Shown here one piece after another: positions 22,921 through 34,100 of a stretch of 64,000 bases of DNA. The DNA is taken from assembly GCA_030248225.1 (NCBI GenBank), contig JASANE010003965.1, positions 27,381 to 91,380 of the forward strand, read 5' to 3'. Every line of letters begins with the position of its first letter. Position 1 is the first letter of the stretch. The notes beneath the pieces are model-generated. The model was not told the origin of the DNA, ran no database searches, and was given only the letters and a program-made list of their open reading frames with translations. This DNA comes from Trileptium ribeirensis (Eukaryota > Nematoda > Enoplea > Enoplida > Thoracostomopsidae). The position numbers and the translations under genes are program-made.

Positions 22921-24717
22921 ATAAAGAATCTAATTTCGCTGGACATCCGGCGATGAGGACGGGAAATAAGGACTTTAAAAAATCTACTTTTCTTGGGAGA
23001 ATTCGGACAAAATCACAGATGGTCAACTTCCGAGTACTCGGAAGATTAAAACTTAAAGTCGGCAAACTTAATTGACGCCGACTCTCCCTAAGGACATCGA
23101 CGGTTTACGGTAGCCGTCAAGATTCAATTTTCCGGAAGTGTCCCCAATTGGACACTGAACTAAAGCTCAAGAAAAATGGGCGTTGCCCGACCGACGACGA
23201 TTGGATGGCGACAAAATCGCCATCGTAACATACAGGCGAAAAATTCGAGGCGACGACTAACGCGTCGACTCGTGGAATCAGTTCGACTTCGGCAGCGCGG
23301 AGTTCGGTCGACTTTACTGACCGGCTCCGACGCTTGACTTTAATCTCCAGTTGTTTTCTATTTTCGTGTTTGCTTTCTCGTGGTTTTCGGTTTACGTGTT
23401 TGAAATGGGATCCGATCGATGGAGGACCCGCGTAGACATCTTCCGTCTCGCGGAAGGGGACTAGCAATGGCTGTCCCGGATCAACTACTGTAAGTCGAGA
23501 GGAGAACCGAGAGTACGGGGGTTTATTTTCCCCAAATGTAACAGTGACAGGTCATTCATCGGCAGTAAGTTAGGATCATTGACAAGCCTCCATACATCGA
23601 GTCCCGTTTTGGGCATCTTGAGCGATTGCACGGGATGGTGACAAATTGCAGGTGACAAAGTCGAAGTCTAGCTGGTTCCCCGTGGTCGTAGGTAAAGCAC
23701 AATAAATTGGACGCCTCTCGTCCAAGTTTTACATGACTTGGTTCCTTCGAGTTAGGATCACTGAATTTTCCTGAGTCGACCACGGTAAAATTTCTTGAAC
23801 GTGCGTACCACAACTTAAGGATTTATTCGATGATTTGTTCTGATGGTTTTCCAAATTTGTAGTTTAGTTGAACGTTCAATGCTCATGCCGTGTTTGAGCT
23901 TGAACAGAAACGCAGCTTAGGGACGGGGGACTAGCCTCCGTCGGGTTTTAGGAAACCCTTAAAATTTCATTCTGGCTCTCTGAGTTAAGAAAATTTGGGA
24001 TCACAAAAGACTAAACAAATTCTAGGGACGTCAACATGAGCTTAAGGTGTTTGCTTCTTTTACGGAATGCTGTCTCGGAATCGTCTTCGCTCGATTGTCG
24101 GAATTTTAGTCTTAGAGCAAGTAGATGACATATTTTGTAGGCGTCTCGGCTGTACATTCAGAACGGTAGGACGACTGACCGGAATACCTCTAGGTGTCCC
24201 CCTTGCCCCCGAGTAATCAAAAAAGAGCTGGAGGAACTCGCCCCCAGCTGAACAAAATTTAGTCGACTCGAACAGACGGTGCCGATGGGGCATCGTTTGG
24301 CTGTAATACACCAGTGGTGGACGCAAATAAAAATGCAATCAAAGCAATTAAGTTTACTAGCGTCTACCATCACAGTTCGCAATGGTTTTCCGTAGAGACC
24401 ATTTCTAAAAAAGGAAACAGAGTTAAAACTTTCCTCGGCACCTTTACTAAAAGTTGCCATCGCGGGAGGCAAACATTGTGCCCCCGCCTTAAACAAAAAA
24501 TTTTAAGACTTTCCAAAAATAAAGAAAACTTATCTCCTCGCCCTGGCCTTTTTGGCCCCAAACCGGGCGAGCGCAAAACCCCTTTTTCCTTTTGGAGCGA
24601 GTTGATCGCTGAGTTTAGCTTTTCTTTGAATTTTACTCGGTTTGCCCGTTGGGCTGTGTACTATGTATGCCGGGTTTCTCCTTTCTTTGGTTTCAGTATC
24701 ATATGGTTGCATTTCCC

Positions 24718-24793
24718 GTATCATGAGTTGAACCTGCACGGAGAATTTAAGTCCGCTGCAGAGTTCTGAGTCTTAACCATTCAGCCATAGGAA
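24718..24793 (-). other. tRNA-like (Ser/Leu type) Pol III promoter sequence in E2 5' LTR, antisense
   Basis: On the minus strand, TGGCTGAATGGTTAAGACTC (24787-24768) matches the D-arm and A box of tRNA-Ser or tRNA-Leu, and GGTTCAACTC (24734-24725) matches a B box at the expected distance for a tRNA with a long variable arm. The 3' half of the T stem and the acceptor stem are not complementary, so it is not a functional tRNA. It is a tRNA relic or the head of a tRNA-derived SINE. The other LTR keeps it at 47771-47848. Confidence 0.45.
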
Positions 24794-26579
24794 CACACCA
24801 ACGTTTACTATTACGTTGGTGATAACTCAACTGCACAACAGTGCAGTTTAAACACTGCAATATTGCAGTGAAATATGCAAAAGATAGGCGTTAGGGAGAG
24901 TCAAAGGACCAACAACCAAAGAAAGAAACAAAGGACGCAATGCGTCCCGGGCCGATCGCCCAGGGCCCGAGTGCTCAAACGACCCTATAGGTAGGAAACA
25001 AGGCTAATTTAGCCTTTGGATAGGTGTGGTCCGTCAGAAAGGGACTCGCCGCATCACAAACCCGTATCAAAATCAACGAAATCACTGGCCACAGGAAAAT
25101 CAACCGGCTGGAACGATTGTCCCGCAAGTCCGTTTAAAAGGACGCCTCAAGACGCGTTGCAACCCTGACCGTACCCCGTCGGCTTGAACTTAAAGGAAAC
25201 TCTTTCAATTTTTCCGTTTTTCTTGCCCCCCCCCCCCAGTCTTAGTCGTTCGGTCAGTCGTACTATCGGTAGGTAGGGACGTCAAACGTTACAATGGACG
25301 AGTTTCATAGGCGCCAATGCTGAATATCTGGAATAAGTGATTAGACGCCCCTCATTAGGCGTTAGAGGCAATATCCTTACTTAGCGTTCCGACCCTAGCT
25401 GTAGAGCTCGCGTAGTCAGGCACCAAATATCGTTTTCCCTCAGCCCCGCTTAAGTAGTCGTCGCCCAGAGCGACCCGCATTTAGGAGCATTTCTGAAGCA
25501 CTCTAGGGCCCCTGCTTAGTGCGCTGCATAGCTGATTAGATCGCTAACATTGAGCTAAAGCAGGGATAACCGCCCCTAGTCACGCACACGGCGGATAGCC
25601 GCATGCTCCGTCCCCTGTTCCCCTGTTTTCTAATACCGTCTTGCGCCCCATACTGCACTGAATTGAACCGACTACCTCGGGCTGATTGTTAGGCCTTCCG
25701 ACACACTTCAGGAACACTCGTCCCCTCGCTAACATTTGATCATGTAAATAAATTTGTATCTTGACACCGAGTACGCCTTGTTTTTACCGAGACGATAGGG
25801 ACTTTTCTTTTTGGTTTGTCCACTCGGACGAGCAGGCACTGCCCGTCATGGCTTGTGGGCGAGAATGTCACAAGCACTGGCGAGCAGGGCCTTCTATCTA
25901 TCTATTTACGCTTTACCGGATTAGGAAATGAAACAATCGGTAACGCGAACAGAATTTTACCAGTTTGTGACCAATGACTCAAAATTTGTTAGGAACCCCC
26001 ACTAGTTTAAGAAGCTAAAACTTTCACTGGTCAAGGCACCCGTGCGCTCGCATAGAATTTATCGAAGAATGCAGGCCACGCCATTGATAATCCGACTTTA
26101 AACACTCAGGGCTCGTCGGAACCCTGTGGGGGCCACATAGGTCAATGCTCTAACACGGAGCATACCATGATTTTAACTAGGCAAATCGTCTTGAGCTTCA
26201 AATTTCTGGAGACATTTTCATGTTTTATTTCAGAACTCACTACGCGAAAACAGAATTTAACAACTTCCGATGAGTCTAAGATAGGGAATAGCGGCTAGGC
26301 TCCATGACCTGCGAGCAGGTGTCGGTGCTAGCCTCCCTGGGGGACCTCAGAAATCATACCCGATACTAGACACGTGCGCAACCCTTCGGGCGGGGTCCGA
26401 ACACACCCCGTGAAGCGCGCCTGCGGCCTGCTAAGCTCCGTAGCTTCTTGGGTCTGACCAAGAATAGGTTCAAAATTTAGTATTCACGGTCCACCCTTGA
26501 GGTTACGATAGCCGGGGTCGTATGGGCATGGTGTTAGGAAGTTGCGCCATGCAGCTGCGTCACCGGTTATTACAACGTA

Positions 26580-26587
26580 TGGGGGCT
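26580..26587 (+). other. Primer-binding site, tRNA-Pro type
   Basis: TGGGGGCT begins 6 bases after the LTR end at 26574. It equals the first 8 bases of the primer site complementary to the 3' end of tRNA-Pro (known from murine leukaemia virus); the match weakens after that. Its place next to the LTR supports 26574 as the LTR border. Confidence 0.55.
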
Positions 26588-28187
26588 ACGCCGTGAGAAG
26601 CGGCGTAAATTATCATTTAAACCCCACGTAGCGAGTTTAAAAATTTTTTTTTCCAAACTATCCGCCGTAGGAGCGTAAAATTTTGTTCAAACCCCACCCC
26701 ATAAGTTTAAATTTTCGCCTAACCCGTGCGTCGTGAGGCGTAACTTCCTCGCTCGACCCACACCTCGTGAGCGGCGATCAAACTTTTACAGTTATCGGTG
26801 AACTCTTGCGTTACAGTTGCTCATGAAATGGTCCCAAATTGATCACTTGCTACTTTAACTAAGATTTGTTTTGATTCCGGTATGGACCTCTCGCATTCGG
26901 ATAGAACTGCCGTGATTTACACGTGCAGGCTTGGTTCTTGGATAGTATGTTTTGTGTATGTCTCAATGGCCTTGTGGTTTGTAATATTTTGTGCCCTTGT
27001 CTCATCAATGGTCATAATTGCTGCATGCCAGGATCCAGTTCGTTTGATTGACATTTGGGTAGAGGCCGGCACCCGTGTTGCGGTCTGCGGTTCCGTTGAG
27101 TGCACAGCTTCGCCGGTGCACTAAATCTTAGGGCACTATTTCAGGAATTTTGTGTTCATAACTTGCTTAATTTCTTAAATAGTGTACTTATCTGCTATCA
27201 CTGTATACTAATTTGCCAGTATATTCGCGAGATTGACGTCGCTTCGTATTCTGTTCCATAGTCGACTTTATTTTAATTTGCCCTTTCCGCCGGGACAATT
27301 AATTCCGACTGCCGACTGGACGCCGCGTCGACTTCGATTCACGTTATTAGCCTCATCCGAACGGACGCGTTCTCTGTTCAGCGTTGATTGAGCCGCAAAT
27401 ATCTACTAATCCGGGACGTTTGGACACGATTTATCGTTCTCTTCCGAACATTAATATCATCCTTGCCATTACTGCGGGGGACAATACGCTTAGCAACGAC
27501 GCGAATTCGACATCGTCACACACTGCAACAGTGCCTATTCGACCGGGTATCGTGGATCGCTGCACGGACGCTGATTTGTCACCGAACAACCTGTTGGTGC
27601 GCCGCTGGATAGAACTCTGCCTGTAAACGACTCGTCTGGACGACTCGTGGACGCCGCTTTCGGGACACAACAAATCGGACTACTGATTGTCGCTGTGTTG
27701 GAACGATCTTTGGACATTTCGACAAGAAGATAGTTGGACACCGCCAATTGGACACTGTAAATACTATTTTACTTCGTGTTAATTTTTATATAAAATTTTG
27801 TTTGAGGTAACCTTGTTTTTGTATCGTTATAATTTTGCTTGTTGCCTTGTAATCTACGCCATTGTTTTGTGTAATATCTAGCGCTGTTTCTGCTAACCTA
27901 TTGGTCTGTGTGGTTTATTGATTTGCTAACTAGAACCGTTGGGTTGCCCTGATATTGAAGGAAACACGGTAAAGAAGTTCGTGAAGTGGTAATCGGTTTA
28001 AGATCCAGTAATCATCAATACTTGGCAGTGGTAACTTCTGTGCACCTGATCAATTCGTACCCGAGCGTGTATAGATATTCACCGCATTCGCTAGCCTATA
28101 TTCTGACTGTTGCCCCTATTGTTGATTCGGCTTACCTATTCTGTCTACTCAAACCTACATTACTGTTGAGCAATTGTGATTAGGACG
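26588..28187 (+). other. Leader of E2 with three imperfect hairpin repeats
   Basis: About 1.6 kb without a supported gene. From 26588 to about 26775 three imperfect units each carry a GC-rich hairpin (GCCGTGAGAAGCGGC, GCCGTAGGAGCG, GCGTCGTGAGGCG/CTCGTGAGCGGCG) followed by an A/T-rich trailer with AAACCCCAC. A packaging or translation role is possible. A GGACACC-CCAATT-GGACACTG motif at about 27735-27758 recalls the AGTGTCC/GGACACT hairpin of the LTRs (23137-23156). Small ORFs at 27384-27626 look accidental. Confidence 0.45.
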
Positions 28188-31100
28188 ATGGACTCTAACG
28201 TAAATCACAACGGAGACTTGGAGACTAGTGACTTCTTCGGCGCAACTGATGGACCGATGGAGGACACTGTACGGACTAGACCTCGACCGGCCGCAACTGC
28301 CGGCGAGCGGCCGTTGACGCCGCCACCACCTCGACCGACCGGACATTTACGTCGTGGAGACTTTGCTGAAGCGCTCGGCGCGGACGCGAGTGCCACTAAC
28401 GCAATTTTACACCACTTAACCACCCAATCCACCGGACCTCCTATGATACCGTTAAGGGACATGCCGACCTTTGATGGGAAACCTGGAGGCCAGGATTTCG
28501 AAGATTGGGTTCGTATGTATAACCGTCTCGCCAACGCTAATGGTTGGGACGATCGTCGGAAGTTGATCTGTGTACCTGCTCTCTTGCGTGGACCGGCAAG
28601 GGAGGCCTTCGAAGGCCTTCCACCGGCGAAGCGTCAAAGTTTCTTAGGACTTGTCGCCAACTTACGCTTTTTGTTTTCGTCTTCTCGCAGGCCTGAGAAA
28701 TCACTATCAGGACTTTGCACTAGGCAACAAGGAGCAAACGAACCAGTTGCTATGTACGGCTTAGAGCTGCAGAAGTTGTGTGATCGCGCCTTCCCCGATA
28801 TGGAAGATGAGCAGAGAGACACCATGCTTCGTATGTTCTTTCAGAGAGGCTTACGACCCGAGGTGCGCAGGCAAGTTCTTAACCAGATTCATGAGTGTGA
28901 GACGTTTCGCGATACAGTAGCTGTTGCTAAGCGGTATGAGGATGCTAACGCCGCCTGCCCCGATCCAGACGCTTCGGTTACTAGTAAACCCCGCACTAAG
29001 ACGGTAAACTCACTTCTTGAGGAAGGAGGCGAAGGTCTGATCACACAACTCCAGACCATGATTGAGGAACACCGTAAGGCAAACACTAGTAATAGTGATA
29101 CGATTAGTCGGTTATTAGATGTGATTGACAAACGAGCTGAAAACACGCGTCAGTTAAACGCTCTCGCGCCGCCGTTTGTGCCCGGCTCGCCTGCCGCGCC
29201 GCCGTGCTTGCCGATGCCGCATATCACTTGCTATCGTTGTGGTGAACCAGGGCATGTCATGCGCGACTGCCCGCATCCCGCGCGCTATCCGCCAGCTGCT
29301 AACAACGTGCCGCGCAACGCTGAACCTGCGCCAGTTTATGCTTCCGGCGCTATACGTCGAGAGCCAATGCAGTACCAACCGAGGAATTACGGAGGAGCCT
29401 ACCCGCGGAACGATAACTATCCCATGGGCCGTGGAGGTCCTCAACCGCCTCCGCCTCGTCGTTTCGAGAACGGAGCGGGACACCGAAATAACGTAGGATG
29501 GAATAGTGGAGGAAATCGTCCGAATTTGAATCAACCTGGATACCAGCCTAACCGTCCACCCCCAGGTTTTGTTAGTAATGCTCGCGGTAATGGAGACTAC
29601 GCAGGTAACCGACAACCCGCTATGTATAACAACCGGCAAGGACAGGCTAATGGATATCAGAGAGTCGCTAACGAGCGACCGCAGTTTGAGCGCAATGCAG
29701 GCTTACAGCAACAGTCTAACCGTCCGTATGTAGGAAACGGAGGAATTAGGAACGGAGGTGCAGGAGAGCGTCGCAGATATCAACTAAACTGTAGTGCTTC
29801 ACAAACAAAAGGTAATCGTGACCCTAGCCCAGCCACCACCCACCGTTTAGATGTGCTTAGTCGTGAGCTCGGCATGATTCAGGGTAAGTTAGGATATAGC
29901 GCCCCAACTGGACGAGTTAATGCTATTGCAATTGCAGACGAACCGCAGTATGACGACGACGGATATGAGATGAACCGAGACGACGATGACATGGACTTTT
30001 CTGAGATGACAGAGGGATTTGCTGAGAGGCATTTGAATGTGATTACGACTGCTCCTTGGGCTGATGCCGCGCGTCTTCCTCGGAGTTGTAGTCCGTTCTC
30101 GCCGATCGACAATCCCGAAGATAGGACATTGAATTTAACTGACGCCGACTACGAACAGTATTTGGACGATAGCACCAGCACTGTATTATATAGCACCGAA
30201 AATAGAAAACACCAAAAAGAGGGTTATTTGGGAGAGGGATTGTATATGTCATGCGTGGACATACCTAGCGCGGGTATTGATCCACATGTATATGTGTCTG
30301 CGAGCGATATAGAGAGCGAACCGCGAGGCGAGCGACAGGTCGACCAATCGAACCATCCGGCCGTGCGTAGGTCTGGAATGAACGAACGAACCTTAATGGC
30401 TTTGGAAGGTAGTAATGATAGTGTTGAGATTTGTGATGAAATGGAGAATAACCAAGTTGAAAATTATAGGTTAAGTGAGTATAAGGAAAGTGATGATTTT
30501 ATTGCCGGCCGTCCCCAGGGAATCACCTCAAGGGGGAATTCCGGAACCCCCAGCTCTTTGGAGATGACTGCGAGGAATGTGGATGATGATGTTGATGTAT
30601 TTGAGCCATTGTTATTATTATTTTCCTCCTCTGTGGCTGGCCATCCGATAGAGAGTGTGGTGGATGTTGTTGATGATTATTCCGGCAGGGAAGCCGAGGA
30701 CGTTGATATGGCTCAAGAAGATACGGATCGATTCGGGTCGTCGTGTGAGACACCCATGGAGCTTTTAGAGACCGATGGAAGGTCAGGGACGATGGAGGTT
30801 AGGTTAGACGATGTAGAGGCCTCATCAGAGTCGCCTAGCCCTAGTTCCGTTCTAAATTATAGGTCGTATGATGTAGTATGTGGGTCGGACCGCCGCGCGG
30901 GTCGTCCCTTGTGTGATGATGAGAATTGTGTGTCGTATGAACTTGCTGATTTGCCTAAGCTAGGTCGCGCTTGCAGTATTAGTGAATTTATGATGGATAA
31001 TGATGGATGTGATGTTGATGTAATTGAGTGCTATTTTGAACCGGCCAATTATAGCACCGATGGACTTGAGGTGAATTTCCCGACCTCATTGGCAAGGGGT

Positions 31101-34100
31101 TCCACGGTCATTGGGTCCTTCCTTGATGCTGACCGGGGCCGCCCTTGTCACCTGTATCCAAGCAGAGGTAGCAGCGGGTTCGCGACCGTTCGCACCGATG
31201 AAGCGGGTATGATCGTTGGGGCTGAAAGTATTGCCCGGGGTCTGCCCAGGTACGGGGATGTTGATGGCGGAGTGGCAAATAAAGGCCGTCCATCGCATTG
31301 TGAGGCTTCCGTTGCGCCAAGCGTTACTGAAGCGCGCAGTAACGTTCCCCATGCTGAGCTAAGTTTTTTCAATGACTTGCGTGATGAAGTTGATGTGGTT
31401 GATGATGTTGTTGAACAGAAGAAAAGTGAATTGAGGGAGTCGGTTGAGCTCCTATTTGAACGAAGTGGATCCACAGCGAGCGAAGCGAATCATTTAAGCG
31501 ATGCGAAAGTGTCTAATCTAAGTCAAAGCACTGCACATGCACACAGCAATTCTGAGGACGAGCAGGATAGCGAGCCTGAGTGTGAGATAATCAACGCTCC
31601 TGATGACTCTGATAATAGTTATGACGAAGCCAGTGATAGCGATCTCGACGAGGAACAACTATTGAGCGACGAAGAGTTTTGGGCGAATTGGCAAGATCCG
31701 AACGCCGATTGGTACCGACGTGAACCTACCCCCGATGTACGAGAGTGGCACCGTGAAGGGGCGTGGGAATCGCGTCGAAACAATGCGTTACAGCGAATAC
31801 TGTCGGACGAAGGTGTTGACTTGAGCCTGCGAACAAGTCATTTGTCGATCCGTTCTGGAGACGCTGATAACACTACCAGCGAGGATGAGTCGGATGAGAC
31901 CACCGAAGACGATAGTGATGAGGTTGAGTCGTTAGACGCGAGCGAGTTGAGATTGGCTCACTCGGACAATAGTGCAAGGGAGGATCCTATCGAAGGGTCG
32001 CCGCGTATGCACCCGGGTAATTTAGGTGAGTCCACTGACACTTTGTCTAGCGTTTCTAGCGATATTTCGGGATCCGTCGAAGAGGTGCCTTGTATGCCCT
32101 CTGGTAATTCGGATAGCCCACTTAAGAAATCTAAGGTAGCCGCGGATGAATCCGTCGAAGGGAGACCTAGTATGTCCCCGGGTAATTCGGAGGAATCTGT
32201 AGTAATAATCAGTGAACATTCAGACGCATGTATGGGACGAAGACAACTACTTAACTTTGTACAGGACGCTAATGACGAACGATCACGCCGACTAGATGAG
32301 CAATTGCACAGCATGTATGGACTTTATCTTACTAATGACCTTCCGATTGAACGAGGACGCGTTCGCTCACTGACAGCGAGTGAACGGAATCGCATTGTGG
32401 GCTCAGACGCATTGTTCACCATTTCTACTGATCATGCCGAGACCTCGAGTTATAAATATCCGCGCACCACAATAGCCAAAAATTCGGACCCCTTTGTAGC
32501 AGAATGCCTTATTCCGATCAACTTTAGAGCAGGTGAGATAAACGCCGACTTTGGACAGTCTGTGGTATTACAACCACAGGCTCTTTTCTATAGGAGAGTA
32601 GTGTTAGCCATGGAGCAATTAAATAATCTAAGTAGGCTTTTCGATACTCGCTTCGAGTGTAGTGAGGATCCAGCTCTTCAACGAGACTCTGCTATGTTAA
32701 GCAGTATCCTAGGCATGGCATCTCCTATTGACCACCGCGTAACTGGACTGTACCTCGATCCAGTGGCTCTTGCTTCGCTGGAACTCCTCATGGAATTGTT
32801 GGGTCAATGCGTGAATGGCCACACGCTCCAGCAAGTCATGGAGAAGGAATTTGAGGCCGAGTTGAGTAAGCGCCCAATGTGTCAAGAATGTAGGAGAAGT
32901 CATAGCCGACCAACAGCGAGCATCGACCCTTGCTGCTATTTTGTCGGACGCCATGGAAAATGGAATTATCAAGGTACTTTGAGCACTGCTTGCGCTTCTG
33001 TCCGCATTGACGGATATATAATACCCAACTGGCGCTATTACGTTGGTATCCAGACGCCTCGAATGCAACGACTCTCCCGTGCAGCCAATATCGATCTGCA
33101 TGAGATGCTGAGCGAAGCTCCCCAGCTGTTGGAATTCATTTATAGAAATCAAGGCAGTGAAGGAGTCCCAATAACCACTTTTGTTCAGCACGCAATGGAT
33201 AACATGGAGTTCACGGACGAGTCCCATCGACGGGATCGCCTAGTGCTTTTGTGCGCGCGTTTAAGAATCTTGAGACGTCCCGCTAGCGTCAATATGCTTC
33301 AAATTGAGTGTGGCATGACAATAGGTGAGCATGTAGAGGTGGACTATCTAATTTCGGAACCGTGTTCACTCCGACGCAGCAGTATAAGCAGCTCTACTCA
33401 AGATTTGGACGAACAACTGGCTCTAGCAATGGCCGAGTGTTTGGACACTTCCGAAGAGAGTCTTGATGAGCGGAACGAACCAACTGTAGAGAGTGTCAGA
33501 CCAGCTGATAAGGAAATCCCGAGTGGAACTGACGAGCAAGCCGTAGACAGTGAGGACGAATCAGAGCCTCCCCGGAAGATGGCTCGACCTTCTTCACCAG
33601 GTTTGAATAGCGGACTAAGTCAGAGTACAGGCATGCGGAAAGTTTGTACTGTCCTACTGTTACTTTGGCTTTCGACGTTGAGCTCTACGCACGCCACGCT
33701 CTCGCCCTTTAGCGATGCGATCTCGCGATTAGGTGCATTTGTAAACCGCCAAGTAGGTGTCGTTGTCGAACCACAAGGTTTGGTAATCACCTCTGATCGG
33801 ACTACGCATTTACCAGTGGTCCTGCAGCTATCATTGAGAGATTGGGAACGTAAATCCGACCCCTACGTAAGCAATGTTTGCCCACCGTACGAAGGTAATG
33901 GTTCCTGCCGAGCTGATTGCTGCAGGAAGGCGAACTGTACTGAGTACCCGCAGCTGCATGCAACCTTGAGCGCACTAGAACGCGAACTGGACGACGCATA
34001 TCATGGCATATTAGACACGCATTACTACTCGCTGCTCGTGCATTCTTTCTGCGTCGAAAACGAGCACCTATGCGACCTTACCAACCGCCGAGAAAAACGC

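Larger units (their letters stand above)
20946..26574 (+). repeat. 5' LTR of E2 (left end obscured), at least 5.6 kb
   Basis: Homologous along its length to 44088-50318, with point changes, small indels, a (TA)n run at 22366-22393 absent from the other copy, a corrupted tract at 22507-22920 and no counterpart of the 701-bp transposon. It ends with GGTTATTACA at 26574, like the 3' LTR. No protein-coding ORF is supported. Short stem-loops are shared with the other LTR: 21901-21921, 22275-22300, 23137-23156 and 23440-23456. The left 600 bases expected from the 3' LTR (U3 start with minisatellite and TATA motif) are not recognisable here. Confidence 0.75.

Noticed and set aside
22478..23065. Minus-strand ORF of 195 codons
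   Set aside because: It spans the corrupted tract 22507-22920. The same region in the 3' LTR has no such ORF.
24314..24769. Plus-strand ORF of 151 codons with a counterpart at 47514-47705
   Set aside because: The counterpart is shortened and shifted, and changes between copies do not favour third codon positions as far as I can see.
21000..26574. Ribosomal DNA or other structured RNA gene cluster
   Set aside because: The many hairpins raised this idea, but no rRNA core sequence is recognisable and the repeats bracket a retroelement as LTRs.
27384..27626. Upstream ORF in the E2 leader
   Set aside because: Two overlapping frames of similar length are open, there is no counterpart in E1, and no motif is visible.
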